Shown: positions 1-9,370 of the stretch, one piece after another | Layout of the letters: the number at the start of each line of letters is the position of its first letter | Numbering within the stretch: position 1 is the first letter of the stretch | Source of the DNA: Bradyrhizobium yuanmingense | GTDB taxonomy: Bacteria > Pseudomonadota > Alphaproteobacteria > Rhizobiales > Xanthobacteraceae | NCBI RefSeq assembly: GCF_900094575.1 | Contig: NZ_FMAE01000005.1 | Span: forward strand, 612,092-676,091 | Direction: 5' to 3' | Length of the DNA stretch: 64,000 nucleotides | Notes under the pieces: generated by a model | The model's database searches: none | What the model was told of the DNA's origin: nothing | The model's input: only the letters and a program-made list of their open reading frames with translations | Translations under genes and position numbers: made by a program

Positions 1-204
1 AGAACCCCCCACCGTCGGGATCAATATGCCCGCGCCGTTCCGTTAATCAAAATAGTTTATTAGATCAGCTTTGTGGTTTCACTAACCCTGTGGCCGCAAC
101 GCAACACCGGTGTTGAGCCAAAAAGCCTGATCGGGTCATATTTGTAGTTTTCGTGACACCATTACCCTGCTCTGCACTTGCGTCAGAGCAGAGTTGCGTG
201 GACT

Positions 205-762
205 ATGCCCGCCGAAAATGAGCCGGAAAGAGAATCAGCTTGCGGGAGTGACGCTGTGTCCGCGACGAGGAAGGAAGGCGCGCGCCTGCGCACCATCGGC
301 AACCTGGATATCATCAGGCGATTCACCTGGGAGATATCGTCGATCAACATGTATCTCGAGGAGCTGCGTCAGTTCTGGGCGAGGACGCTCGGCATCAGCG
401 GACCGCAATGGCTGATCCTGATGGCCATCTCGGACCTCGACAAGGACGACGGCATTCCGGTCAACGTCGTGTCCAAGCTCCTCCACGTCGATCCGTCCTT
501 CGTCACCACCCAGTCCAAGCTGCTGGAGAAGAAGGGCCTTTTGCGCCGCCGCCCCTCGCCGACCGACGCGCGCGTGGTCCGGCTATCCCTGACCGAGAAA
601 ACGCAGAAGCACCTGGCGAGCCTCAACGAGCAGTACAAGACCATCAAGGAATTCGTCTTCCAGGAGTTCGACGAGGCCGAGCTCGCCGAATTCACCACCA
701 AGCTCGCGACGCTGAAGACCCGGCTGGAAAAGGCCTGCGTCCGCCTCAGCCTGGACCTCTGA
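205..762 (+). CDS. MarR family transcriptional regulator
   Basis: Winged-helix DNA-binding regulator of the MarR family, 185 residues from the ATG at 205. A TTG at 178 in the same frame would add nine residues, but the ATG looks better placed. The centre carries the MarR core: a helix with VNVVSKLLHVDPSFVTT as recognition segment, then the wing KKGLLRRRPSPTDARVVRLSLT with the usual D-x-R wing tip. The first 35 residues are a polar tail. It faces away from the minus-strand hydrolase that follows, and the two genes converge. Ligand and targets cannot be read from the sequence. Confidence 0.85.
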   Translation: MPAENEPERESACGSDAVSATRKEGARLRTIGNLDIIRRFTWEISSINMYLEELRQFWARTLGISGPQWLILMAISDLDKDDGIPVNVVSKLLHVDPSFVTTQSKLLEKKGLLRRRPSPTDARVVRLSLTEKTQKHLASLNEQYKTIKEFVFQEFDEAELAEFTTKLATLKTRLEKACVRLSLDL

Positions 763-772
763 CGGCTCGCCG

Positions 773-1885
773 CTAGATCCGCCCCGCGCCACGGAGCCGC
801 GATTCCAGCCAGTCGAATATATATTCGTTGGCAAGGCTCGGATTGTCGGCATGGGCCTGCGCGGCGCCGGTCTCCGCCGCGGTGAACACTTTCAGCGTGA
901 CATCCGAGCTGCCGAGCCGGGAATTCCGGACGAGCTGACGCGCCCGGTCGGCCTTGAGCCAGCCGTCCTCCCCGAGCGTGATCAGCACCGGGCAGTCGGC
1001 GCTGGAGGCCATCAGCGGCGCATGCGGCACAGGGACGATGCTGACGTCGCTCATCGCGAATCGGCTGGCGAAAAAGGCCCGCTCGTGCAGATCCCACAGG
1101 CCGCCGTCGCAGACGGCGGCGGCAAGCCGCGGCTCCTGCAGCACCGCGCGCGCCACGAAGGACGAGCCCCAGCCATCGGCGATGATCCCGACCCGCGCGA
1201 AATCGACGTCCTGCCGCATCTCCAGATAATCCATGACGCCGGGGATCGCGCTCTCGAGATCCTGGCGCCGCAATAGCGCCTCGAGAAAATCGTCGCGCTG
1301 GTCGCCGAACAGGTCGAGCGCCAGCATCGAGAAGCCACGCTCGCGCGCGTGCGGCACGAGCTTGAACAGAAATTCTTCCTTGCGGTGGCCGGGCTCGCCG
1401 ATGCAGATCACGGTCGGCGCCGGCTCCTTCCCCGATGGCGCGGGCAGGAAGTATCCCTGCAGCGAGTGCCCGTCGAGCCAGGGTATCGTCACCACCTCGC
1501 CGGCCGGGCTGCGCGCGGCGAGATAGCGGCGCGCGCATTCCTGCATGGCCAGCACGGCGACCCAGCGGCGCTCGTCGGCGGGATCGAGCGGCATCGCTGC
1601 GGCACCATAATAGTTCATGGCGCGCAGCCAATTGCGCTGCGCACTGGCGCGGTGGCCCTCCGCGAACGCGGTCTCCGCGCGCTGCCGATTGGTCTGCGCC
1701 AGCTTCTTCCACTCGCGGTGCCAGGAGCGGTCGTCGCCGCGCTTCAGCTGCCGCGCGATCATCAGGCATTCCGCGATCGTGGCGCCACCCTCCTGGGCCG
1801 CCGCGAGCAGCCGCGTGAACTCAGCTGAAATGTCCTCTCGCTCCGGGCAAAAGGTCCAGTCGTCGGAGAGGCATGCGGGCATCAT
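773..1885 (-). CDS. Alpha/beta-hydrolase fold protein, probably lacking the catalytic serine
   Basis: A 370-residue protein with a helical N-terminal half (about 1-125) and a C-terminal alpha/beta-hydrolase fold, the layout of FrsA / 2,6-dihydropseudooxynicotine hydrolase-like proteins. The strand-turn-helix that should hold G-x-S-x-G reads ADGWG at about 236-240, so glycine 238 sits where the serine is expected. A candidate acid (GEDGW, near 305) and histidine (AHADN, near 345) remain. What is seen: the fold pattern and the missing serine. Inferred: it may be a pseudoenzyme or binding protein. The first two codons are both ATG, so the start may be three bases later. Confidence 0.7.
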   Translation of the reverse strand: MMPACLSDDWTFCPEREDISAEFTRLLAAAQEGGATIAECLMIARQLKRGDDRSWHREWKKLAQTNRQRAETAFAEGHRASAQRNWLRAMNYYGAAAMPLDPADERRWVAVLAMQECARRYLAARSPAGEVVTIPWLDGHSLQGYFLPAPSGKEPAPTVICIGEPGHRKEEFLFKLVPHARERGFSMLALDLFGDQRDDFLEALLRRQDLESAIPGVMDYLEMRQDVDFARVGIIADGWGSSFVARAVLQEPRLAAAVCDGGLWDLHERAFFASRFAMSDVSIVPVPHAPLMASSADCPVLITLGEDGWLKADRARQLVRNSRLGSSDVTLKVFTAAETGAAQAHADNPSLANEYIFDWLESRLRGAGRI

Positions 1886-2239
1886 TGGGAGCTACGCTCT
1901 AATCGTCGCGTTACCCCGATTGACTAAACCATTTCAAGTCGCCGACCAAGCCGGCGCGCGCGTCATTACAGGCATGTGAGATCAACATCGCTTGAACAAC
2001 GTCATGACGGATGCGTGACATTGCAACAGATCATGGTGCGCGACGAACATTGGCGGGAGCTGGCACTTAGAATTGTCCAAGTATCTCTTGCCATGACGAC
2101 CATCATAGCCATATCGGCGCGCCTTGCTGGGCGCGCTAAAGAATATGACCCCTAGCGGCGGCGTGCGCGCACGCCTCTCCTTCGAGACGGCGCTGACGTG
2201 CCTCCTCGGGTGCGATGGGTGGGCGCCCCGGCAGCGGCC
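1886..2239. other. Intergenic region without a recognisable gene
   Basis: About 350 bases between the divergently placed 5' end of the hydrolase gene and the 3' end of the SDR gene. It should contain the hydrolase promoter near its left end. No convincing coding frame, RNA gene, repeat or terminator was seen. Confidence 0.5.
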
Positions 2240-3211
2240 TCAACCAAGCCGCCAGCCGACCTCCTGCGTAATACTTTCGAAGAAGGCACGGTCATAGGCC
2301 TGCTCCGGCGCGGCGCGCACGCGCTCGTCGAGAAGCTTGGCGTCCTCGCCGACCAGAATGCGCCACCGCTCCGCCTTGACCCCGTCGAGGATGATCTTGG
2401 CGGCTTCTGCCGCCGTCGTCGGCGCATCCTCCAGGAAGCTGCGGGCGCGCTCGGCGAACGCCGCCTGGATGTCCTCGTCCGACATCCCGTCGGCATCCGG
2501 CACGCCGGCCGCGACCATGCGCTTGCGGGTCAGCGCGACCTCATCGGCATTGAGCCGCTCCGAGCCGTCGGCGCTCTGCACCTTGCGCGAGTTGGAGACG
2601 ATCGAGGTGCCGATATGGCCGGGCATCACCACCGAGCATTTGACGTGCGGCGCATGCAGGCGCAAATCGTTGATCAGCGCTTCGGTGAATCCCTTCACTG
2701 CGAATTTGGCCGCACTGTAGGCGGTGTGCGCCTGGTTCATGCCGATCGAGGCCCAGAAGCCGTTGACGCTGGCGGTGTTGACGATGTGGGCTTCGTCCGC
2801 GGCCACCAGCATCGGCAGGAAGGTGCGCACGCCGAGATAGACGCCGCCCCAGCAGATGTTGAAGGTGCGCTCCCATTGCTCGCGGGTGTTGGTGAACAGG
2901 CTGCCGCCGCCGCCAATGCCGGCATTGTTGAACAACAGATGGATCCTGTCGGTCTGCTGCTGCTCGGCGAGCTCGTCGCGAAAACGCTTCAGATGGTCCT
3001 CGATCGCGACGTCGGCGACGTGCGTCGTGACGCGCAGCCCCTGCGGCAGCTTCTCGGCCTCGCACAGCCGCTTGGTCTCGGCCATCGCGGCCTCCGAGAC
3101 GTCGCACATGGCGACGTTGCAGCCCTCGGCCACGAGCTGCCGCGCGAGCTCGCGCCCCATGCCCGTGCCGCCGCCGGTGATGACTGCGATCTTTCCAGCA
3201 AAATCCTTCAT
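2240..3211 (-). CDS. SDR family NAD(P)-dependent oxidoreductase
   Basis: Short-chain dehydrogenase/reductase of 323 residues. The Rossmann glycine motif TGGGTGMG lies at 12-19, NNAG at 95-98, the catalytic serine at 148, and the YSAAK active-site motif gives Tyr165 and Lys169. All catalytic residues are therefore present. The ATG at 3211 follows a GGAGGGACC ribosome-binding site and gives the standard N-terminus; longer in-frame starts upstream add an atypical tail. The C-terminal 100 residues extend beyond the usual 250-residue SDR length, as in polyol- or steroid-dehydrogenase-like members. Substrate unknown; it stands alone as a transcription unit. Confidence 0.88.
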   Translation of the reverse strand: MKDFAGKIAVITGGGTGMGRELARQLVAEGCNVAMCDVSEAAMAETKRLCEAEKLPQGLRVTTHVADVAIEDHLKRFRDELAEQQQTDRIHLLFNNAGIGGGGSLFTNTREQWERTFNICWGGVYLGVRTFLPMLVAADEAHIVNTASVNGFWASIGMNQAHTAYSAAKFAVKGFTEALINDLRLHAPHVKCSVVMPGHIGTSIVSNSRKVQSADGSERLNADEVALTRKRMVAAGVPDADGMSDEDIQAAFAERARSFLEDAPTTAAEAAKIILDGVKAERWRILVGEDAKLLDERVRAAPEQAYDRAFFESITQEVGWRLG

Positions 3212-3619
3212 GGGACTTCGGTCCCTCCCCTTGTCGGTGTGTTTCTTGGTCACGGCGCCGCTGACCGCGGCGCGCGCAAAACTGTAGCAGCGCGACATCC
3301 GCGGGTAAAAGCCGTGCGCTGCCCTCTTCGCCTTCGGTAATTTCGGCGGGCGGACTACGCGCGATGTTGCGCGCGGGCCTTGTGAAGTGGCTCATAGGCG
3401 ACACGGCCCGGATAATCGATCATTCCTGAGTATTTTCCAGCGGGTTCCCCGTATTTGTCCGGCTTCGGGTTAATGGCAATTTTTCTACAATCCGAATCGC
3501 CAAATGGGGGTGGACGCTGGATTGAGTCGGCCAGGCCAGCGTGTTGTTTGCGTGTCACAGGCTCTGGCACTCCGCTTGCATCCTCTTCGTGGTCAGAAAC
3601 AACCAACGAGGTGATAGGA
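3212..3619. other. Intergenic region, no convincing gene
   Basis: About 400 bases between the SDR start and a small plus-strand gene. It must hold the promoters of both divergent genes. A minus-strand open frame at 3355-3708 overlaps the small gene and was not accepted. No RNA gene or known repeat was seen. Confidence 0.45.
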
Positions 3620-3859
3620 ATGTTCGTGACCGTCGTTGCCGTGCTTTGCCGGCTTGGCGCAGCCAGCTCAGGCAGTTGTGTCGAGGAAATCGTGACAGAC
3701 AGCAACATGACACCCGAGATTTCGCTAATGCAGTGCGCGATCGGCGCACAAGCGCCTCTCGCGAAGTGGATGGGTGAGCATCCGATCTATCACGCGAACT
3801 GGCGCCTCGAGCGCTACAAATGCGTGCCGGGTCATTACGAGATCAAGGGCCACGCCTAA
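3620..3859 (+). CDS. Small conserved hypothetical protein
   Basis: A 79-residue protein, starting at an ATG at 3620 behind a GAGGTGATAGG ribosome-binding site. The first 18 residues are hydrophobic and could be a signal peptide ending near a cysteine. The rest is polar with two further cysteines (MQC and YKCVPG) and a WRLERYKC segment, a pattern I associate with small periplasmic proteins of unknown function in rhizobia. The frame is open further upstream, but the ribosome-binding site favours this start. No function is assigned. Confidence 0.6.
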   Translation: MFVTVVAVLCRLGAASSGSCVEEIVTDSNMTPEISLMQCAIGAQAPLAKWMGEHPIYHANWRLERYKCVPGHYEIKGHA

Positions 3860-4010
3860 GGCCCCGCAAAACCACTGGTACCGAGACCACGGATACCAGA
3901 ACGATCGATCCAAGAGGAAACGCCCGGGGGCCGCTTATCCCTGCGTGCGGACACTGCCAGCGCCAGACCGATCACGGCAGGCGCTCTGTGACAATGATCA
4001 CGCCCTCCCT

Positions 4011-4982
4011 CTAAGCCACTTCACGCAAGATGATCGCGCGTGCCCGCCGTCCTTCCGGCGTCGGCATCAGCGCGAAGTTGTGCGGTTGCTCGCGCAATAG
4101 ATGCAGCTCGATCGGCACGCCCACCGCCCTCGCTCTTGCGGCAAGGTCGACGCTGTCTGGATACAGAAGATCGCGCGTGCCCGAAAAAATCGTCATCGGC
4201 GCGAGCCCGCGGAAACTGCCGTTGAGCGGGCTGACGAAGGGATGGCCGACTTCGAGCTCGCCGGCATAGAGCCGCGCGGCCTCGACGATGCCCGGAATAT
4301 CCTGGATCGGATCGCGCGCCGCGATCGCAACCTGCTCCGGACGGCCGACCGAGGCATCGGCCGCGGGCGAGATCAGCAGCAACCGGCTCGGCTGCCGATG
4401 ACCGCGATCGCGCAGCCATTGGCAGGCGGCGAGCGCAAGCCCAGCGCCGGCCGAATTGCCGACGACCGTCACTTTTGCATCGCCAGCGTCTTCCAGCAGC
4501 ATGCGCAGCAGCTCGGCCGTCGCCGGCACGACGTCCTTGGCGGTCGCCCGCGGCGCCAGCGGGTAGATCGGCACGACGCAGCAGATTCGCGCCTTGCGCG
4601 TCATCTCACCGATGAAGCGCCAATGCGCCGGCGCGATCTCGTTGATGTAGCCGCCGCCATGCAGGAACATGACGTAGTTGCAGCCCTCGTGGCCTGACGC
4701 CGGCTCGGTGTAGTAGACCGGCCAGCCGCCCATCTTGGTCAGCGTCACCTCGACGTTGCCGACCCCGACCGGCTCGTGAGAGGCCGGCGCCAGCGCCAGC
4801 TTCTGCACACGCGCCAGCACCGCCTCGGCGGATGCAAGCTGCTGCTTGTAGGGAAGCTGCCGCAGCAGCAGGTTAAGGGCCCGGCTTTGCAGGCTTGGTG
4901 CTGGATCGCGCGGCGCCCGCGCGCCGAATACGCAGCCGCCCGGACAGAATTGGAAGGCCGATACAAGTCTCGCAACGCTCAT
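4011..4982 (-). CDS. Alpha/beta hydrolase of the hormone-sensitive-lipase family
   Basis: Serine esterase/lipase of 323 residues. The HSL-type oxyanion motif HGGG is at 108-111, the nucleophile elbow GNSAG at 175-179 with Ser177, Asp271 in SGTRDLLYPD, and His301 in EQPHNF. The triad is complete. The ATG at 4982 was chosen because the longer frame would run through the TetR gene's start on the other strand. It is transcribed divergently from that TetR regulator, about 60-120 bases apart, which suggests TetR control of this hydrolase. The natural ester is unknown. Confidence 0.85.
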   Translation of the reverse strand: MSVARLVSAFQFCPGGCVFGARAPRDPAPSLQSRALNLLLRQLPYKQQLASAEAVLARVQKLALAPASHEPVGVGNVEVTLTKMGGWPVYYTEPASGHEGCNYVMFLHGGGYINEIAPAHWRFIGEMTRKARICCVVPIYPLAPRATAKDVVPATAELLRMLLEDAGDAKVTVVGNSAGAGLALAACQWLRDRGHRQPSRLLLISPAADASVGRPEQVAIAARDPIQDIPGIVEAARLYAGELEVGHPFVSPLNGSFRGLAPMTIFSGTRDLLYPDSVDLAARARAVGVPIELHLLREQPHNFALMPTPEGRRARAIILREVA

Positions 4983-5043
4983 CGCCACATCCCCATCCGG
5001 CTGTTTCGACCCGGCGACGAAGAGGGTTGCCGACCCGCCGCCA

Positions 5044-5724
5044 TTGGTCGATATAATGCGAGCATTCACTCGCTTTTCCTACTCGCATTCAGATCACAAG
5101 TCCGTGGCCCGCAAACCGTCCACAACACCCCGGAAAAATGCCTCGCAGGAGCGATCCCGTGCCACCGTCGACGCGCTGGTCGAGGCAACTGCTCGCATTC
5201 TGGTCAAGGAAGGCTTCGAGAAGGCCAGTACCAACCGCATCGCCGAGATCGCCGGCGTCAGCGTCGGCTCGCTCTACCAATATTTTCCCAGCAAGGAGGC
5301 CCTCGTCGCCGCCGTGATCGATCGCCACAATGATGCGATCATGAATGTCGTCCGCGCCGCCTTCGCGGAGGTCGCCGACCTGCCGATCGAGATGGCCGTG
5401 CACCGCCTCGTCACCGTCGCGATCGAGGCCCATCACATCGACCCGAACCTGCATCGCGTCCTCGCCGAGCAGATCCCCCGCTCCGGTCACCTCGCGGAAG
5501 TCGAAGCCTACAGCCACGAAATCCACGCCCTCGTGCGCACCTATCTCGAACGCCACCGCAAGGAGATGCGCAAGATCGATCCCGCGCTCGCAGCATTCAT
5601 GTGCGTGAGCGCGATCGAAGCCATCGCGCACAACACCGTGCTGAACGGAGAGATGCTGTCGGAGAAGATGGTGAAGGTGCTGGTGGACGAGACGACGCGG
5701 ATGGTGGTGGGGTATTTGAGGTAG
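5044..5724 (+). CDS. TetR/AcrR family transcriptional regulator
   Basis: TetR-type regulator of up to 226 residues; ATG at 5056 or GTG at 5104 are alternative starts in the same frame. The N-terminal helix-turn-helix is clear: RIAEIAGVSVGSLYQYFPSK, typical of the family. The C-terminal half is the ligand-binding/dimer domain. It is divergent from the HSL-type hydrolase and probably controls it. The 3' half of this gene (5410-5720) is repeated at 7361-7674, and shorter pieces of its last 45 bases recur near 8641 and 9371, which is unusual. Confidence 0.88.
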   Translation: MVDIMRAFTRFSYSHSDHKSVARKPSTTPRKNASQERSRATVDALVEATARILVKEGFEKASTNRIAEIAGVSVGSLYQYFPSKEALVAAVIDRHNDAIMNVVRAAFAEVADLPIEMAVHRLVTVAIEAHHIDPNLHRVLAEQIPRSGHLAEVEAYSHEIHALVRTYLERHRKEMRKIDPALAAFMCVSAIEAIAHNTVLNGEMLSEKMVKVLVDETTRMVVGYLR

Positions 5725-6092
5725 CGGAGCCTGAGATTACGGAAATCGGCGACAGCGCGCCCATTTGGATGAGGCAGCGTCCTGCGCCCTGAGAGGCGCG
5801 CCAGAATGCAGTCCAGCACTGTCACCGTAATGTCCGAACACGACGGATCGAGGAAGCGCCCACTTCGCCAGGCCCGATGACACAAAGCGCACCGCGTTTG
5901 TTCGGGACCAAGTTACCATGCATAGTACCGGGGCTCTCGGCGGGCCGCTTGACTCAGGTCAATATCCCGCCGGCCTCAGCGCGCCAACATTGTCGTATGG
6001 GTGTTGTATTGCCTGCCATCTAGCGTGAGCGATCCCGGCGGAGTGCCGGGGCGCGGACATCGATCGTGAATCGTGACACGACGGAAAGCAGA
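5725..6092. other. Intergenic region ahead of the OpgC-like gene
   Basis: About 370 bases between the TetR stop and the OpgC-like start. It should contain the OpgC-like promoter. Composition is lower in GC than the flanking core genes. No gene, terminator or known repeat was recognised. Confidence 0.4.
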
Positions 6093-7346
6093 ATGAAGCT
6101 CGCGCTTGCGCTGCCACCACCGCAACGTGATTTGCGTCTCGACCTGTTTCGCGGCCTCGCCAACTGGGCGATGTTTCTCGGCCATGTGCCCGGCACAGTG
6201 CTGGTGTGGTGTTCGTTCCGAAATTATGGATTCAGCGACGGGGCCGACCTGTTCGTGTTCATCTCCGGCTACACCTCGGCGCTCGTTTATACCCGAAAAA
6301 TGGAGCGAGGCTTTGTGTTCGGAACGAGCAGGCTCTTCAGGCGCGTATGGCAAATCTACACCGCCCATATCGTGCTATTCATGATCTACCTGGCTTTCAT
6401 CCATTTCCTGTCGGAGAGGTTCAACGCGCCTGATCTGATCGATCTGTTCAACGCCGGACCGGTCACCAGCGCGCCGATCGAGATGATGACGCAGGGGCTT
6501 TTGCTGCGATACAAGCCTCTGAATTTGGACGTGCTGCCGCTGTACGTCGTCTTGATGGGCCTGTTTCCTCCGATCCTCTGGTTGATGTTGAGATTTCCCG
6601 ACGCCGCCATGATCGGGTCGGTGCTGTTATATCTGGCTGCGCGGCAATTCCATTGGAACCTGCCTTCCTATCCGTCGGGAAGCTGGTACTTCAATCCGCT
6701 GGCGTGGCAGCTTCTGTTTGTTACGGGCGCATGGCTCGCGTTGACCGGTGCGGGGCGTCTGCATTTCTTGCTGCGGTCCAGGTTCGTGCTGGTTGTTGCG
6801 GTTGCCTATTTGATTTTTGCGGCGATCATGACGTTAGCTGCTCACCAGCCTCAGCTCCGGGCCTTGTTTGCGCCTGCCTTGTTCGAGCTTTTCAATCCCA
6901 ACGACAAGACCAATCTGGCGCCCTACCGCTATCTTCATTTGATGGTACTGATTATCCTTGGTGCCCGGTTCATACCGATCGATGCGCGCGGGCTACAAGC
7001 CACCATCTTGCGACCCCTGGTAAAGTGCGGCCAGCAGTCCCTCGAAGTGTTCTGTGTGGGCATTCTCCTGGCCTTCATCGGGTACTTCATCCTGCAGTTG
7101 GCAGGGAACGGCATCCTCGCTCAACTGCTCGTCGGAGCTGCGGGAATCGCGATCATGACGGCGGTTGCCTACTACAGATCCTGGTCAAAGCGAGTAGAGA
7201 AACCTTCACATGAGAGTCCGGTGGATGGAAAGAGGGCGCCGGAAAGCACCGGCCCCCTCGAGCATCTTGTAGTGCGCGCCGCCGGAACGGTGCCGCAGGT
7301 CGCTTGCGGGACGGGTACGCAGCAGCAGCCGTTAAGGGAAGTTTGA
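6093..7346 (+). CDS. OpgC domain-containing membrane protein
   Basis: Polytopic membrane protein of 417 residues resembling OpgC, the family that transfers succinyl groups to periplasmic glucans. The N-terminus RDLRLDLFRGLANW..GH followed by DGADLFVFISGY matches the family's start, with about ten hydrophobic segments after it. The last 50 residues are hydrophilic and look unrelated to the family. ATG at 6093 is preferred; an ATG at 6066 adds nine residues. Codon use and base composition are less GC-biased than in neighbouring core genes, and the gene lies exactly between two copies of a TetR 3' segment. Acquisition by transfer or duplication is likely. Confidence 0.78.
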   Translation: MKLALALPPPQRDLRLDLFRGLANWAMFLGHVPGTVLVWCSFRNYGFSDGADLFVFISGYTSALVYTRKMERGFVFGTSRLFRRVWQIYTAHIVLFMIYLAFIHFLSERFNAPDLIDLFNAGPVTSAPIEMMTQGLLLRYKPLNLDVLPLYVVLMGLFPPILWLMLRFPDAAMIGSVLLYLAARQFHWNLPSYPSGSWYFNPLAWQLLFVTGAWLALTGAGRLHFLLRSRFVLVVAVAYLIFAAIMTLAAHQPQLRALFAPALFELFNPNDKTNLAPYRYLHLMVLIILGARFIPIDARGLQATILRPLVKCGQQSLEVFCVGILLAFIGYFILQLAGNGILAQLLVGAAGIAIMTAVAYYRSWSKRVEKPSHESPVDGKRAPESTGPLEHLVVRAAGTVPQVACGTGTQQQPLREV

Positions 7347-7360
7347 CAACCGCGCCGGCC

Positions 7361-7674
7361 GTCAAGATCGCGATCGAGGCCCATTCCATCGACCCGAATC
7401 TGCACCGCGTCCTCGCCGAGCAGATCCCCCGCTCCGGCCACCTCGCCGAGGTCGAGGCCTACAGCCACGAAATCCACGCCCTCGTGCGCGCCTATCTCGA
7501 ACGTCACCGGAAGGAGATGCGCAAGCTCGACCCCGCGCTCGCAGCGTTCATGTGCGTGAGCACGATCGAAGCCATCGCGCACAACACGGCGCTGAACGCA
7601 GCCGAGATGCTGTCGGAGAAAATGGTGAAGGTGCTGGTGGACGAGACGACAAGGATGGTGGTGGGGTATTTGAG
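7361..7674 (+). pseudogene. Truncated second copy of the TetR 3' half
   Basis: These 314 bases repeat the 3' half of the TetR gene (5410-5720) with roughly nine bases in ten identical and one added codon (GCAGCC for GGA). The reading frame is kept, but the helix-turn-helix half is absent and the frame runs on past the old stop into unrelated sequence. It begins 15 bases after the OpgC-like stop. Without the DNA-binding domain it cannot be a normal regulator; a translated ligand-domain fragment remains possible. Confidence 0.8.
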
Positions 7675-8053
7675 CTGGGTGGGCGACAAGCCAGGGCACT
7701 TGCGATCTAGCTCCGCACGATGCTTCTTGAGCTTCGCATCTGGCCTGATGACGATCGCACTGCCCGCGTCCAAAGCTGATCGTATTTGCGCGACTCATCC
7801 TCCGCCGGGACGCGACCGCGTCAGTCGTCGCGCGGTAACTCGCCTCGCCAATTTAAATATTTATGCATATTTAATTTTGACAAATTAAATCATTATTATT
7901 TGAGGCCGGGCAGAACCGGAGCGTGGCCAATCTCAGTCAGGCACGCTCTTGCTCCGCGATGTCGGTATGTCATCACCGTTTTGCGCGTCTTGAGGAACGC
8001 GACCTCTGAGCTTGCATTGTCGGCTTGATCTTCAATCGTTCACGAGGTCGACA
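7675..8053. other. Non-coding stretch after the TetR fragment
   Basis: About 380 bases with no convincing gene. It contains a markedly AT-rich run near 7850-7900 that may include the promoter of the RlpA-like gene. No terminator or RNA gene was identified. Confidence 0.4.
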
Positions 8054-8560
8054 ATGCATCTTCTCGTCAGAATGGCGGCGATTGCGACAGTCCCTGCTTG
8101 GATCGGATTGAACGCGAACGGCGCTGCAGCACAGGATTTCCATGACCGGTGGTCCATCATTCCGAAGGCTCAGGCAGAGCCGGCGCCTGCTGGACCCGAA
8201 CAGCCGAAGAAGGATCAGATTGAGGCGCCACCTCCAACCGCACAAGAGCCATCGGCTGATCGCTCGGGCATGCGATCTTTCAATCGAGTCTTTTCGGGAA
8301 AGGCCTCCTATTATTCATATTCCAAAGGCAAGACAGCGAGCGGTTCGACATTCAATCGGAATCACCTCACGGCGGCGCATCGCAGCCTGCCGTTCGGCAC
8401 CAAGGTCCGCGTGACCCATGGAGGAAGCAGCGTCATCGTCACCATCAACGACAGAGGCCCGTTCATTCGTGGCCGCGTCCTCGATCTCTCGCTCGCTGCC
8501 GCGCGCAGCTTGGGGATTACGAATCGCGGCGTAGCTCAGGTTCGTGCCGAGGTGTTGTAG
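8054..8560 (+). CDS. RlpA-like septal ring lytic transglycosylase family protein
   Basis: Exported protein of 168 residues with an N-terminal signal peptide ending near ANGAAAQ. A proline-rich linker (about 35-75) leads to the double-psi beta-barrel typical of RlpA: GKASYYS, TASGSTFN, LPFGTKVRVTH, and VTINDRGPF at the C-terminal half, containing the catalytic-type Asp. RlpA cleaves peptidoglycan strands lacking stem peptides and acts at the septum. There is no lipobox and no SPOR domain, so this is a short soluble version. The ATG at 8054 has GAGG just upstream. Confidence 0.85.
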   Translation: MHLLVRMAAIATVPAWIGLNANGAAAQDFHDRWSIIPKAQAEPAPAGPEQPKKDQIEAPPPTAQEPSADRSGMRSFNRVFSGKASYYSYSKGKTASGSTFNRNHLTAAHRSLPFGTKVRVTHGGSSVIVTINDRGPFIRGRVLDLSLAAARSLGITNRGVAQVRAEVL

Positions 8561-8640
8561 CGGGCGGCTTTTGAACGGCCGTGACATTGAAAACCCGACG
8601 CGTTTGTGGATATGACCTCGAGTACTCACCGCCTTCAACG

Positions 8641-8665
8641 GGATGGCGATGGGGTATTTGAGGTA
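8641..8665 (+). repeat. Short remnant of the TetR 3' end
   Basis: Twenty-five bases matching the last codons and stop region of the TetR gene (around 5699-5723) with two mismatches. It lies downstream of the RlpA-like gene and has no coding role that can be seen. Confidence 0.55.
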
Positions 8666-8760
8666 TCAGCGCTTGTGCCTTTTGGGGAAGCCGGCGGAAG
8701 CCTCGCAGAATAACAAGTAGTCCCGCAACGCCGATCATGTCGGCGGGCAGACGAAGGTCG

Positions 8761-9252
8761 TCAGGCTTCCTTCTTCTTCACGCTGATATTTCCGTCGCCC
8801 TCGATATATGCCTCTACGACGTCCGAGGGACTCGCTATCCCCTCCTCGCGAAGCTTGCTCATCAACTCATCCATCGTCACCAGCTCCTGCCGCATGTGGC
8901 GGCGAAGGACCTGCCCGTTTTTGATGAGCAGGAGCGGCGCCGGCCGAGCAAGCCGCTCCACGAAAGGCACGTGATACCCGACCCAGTCGATGGCTAGATT
9001 CCAGAAAATGATGGTGGCAACGAGCACGATACCTTCTGTGATCGAGTGGTATTCGCCCGCCATGCCATTCTGCGCCGCGTCCGCCAACAGGACGACGAGA
9101 AGCAAATCGGGAATGCTGAGTCCGCCGGTTTGTCGCTTCAAAATGAACCGCATCAGGGTGAAGATGCCGAGATACATGATGGTGCCCCGCACGATCATTT
9201 CCATGATGGAATGCGTCGGGACGAAGATCTCGTTCCACGATAGCTGAAACAT
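8761..9252 (-). CDS. DUF421 (YetF-like) membrane protein
   Basis: A 163-residue protein with three hydrophobic segments in the first 95 residues followed by the cytosolic DUF421 domain: PLLLIKNGQVLRRHM and MTMDELMSKLREEGI-type sequence, as in YetF/YkjA-like proteins. The function of this family is not established. The C-terminal tail is charged (VKKKEA). ATG at 9252 was chosen over one five codons earlier. It stands alone between the RlpA-like gene and the outer-membrane protein gene. Confidence 0.82.
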   Translation of the reverse strand: MFQLSWNEIFVPTHSIMEMIVRGTIMYLGIFTLMRFILKRQTGGLSIPDLLLVVLLADAAQNGMAGEYHSITEGIVLVATIIFWNLAIDWVGYHVPFVERLARPAPLLLIKNGQVLRRHMRQELVTMDELMSKLREEGIASPSDVVEAYIEGDGNISVKKKEA

Positions 9253-9370
9253 GTGTTGCCCTCGCACCTAAATGGAAGCGTCCTGATACCACGTATCGAT
9301 GGTCCGCTATGAGGCGGCTGATCGTAGCGTCTTCTGGGAGGCTCAACCGTACTGGCGTGATGGCACGGAG

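Noticed and set aside
3355-3708. A 117-codon minus-strand frame with a plausible C-terminus
   Set aside because: Its 5' half overlaps the better-supported small gene at 3620-3859, and no good start or ribosome-binding site exists downstream of that overlap.
7304-7888. A full-length new gene spanning the TetR fragment
   Set aside because: Only 7361-7674 resembles a protein; the parts before and after have no support and the DNA-binding domain is missing.
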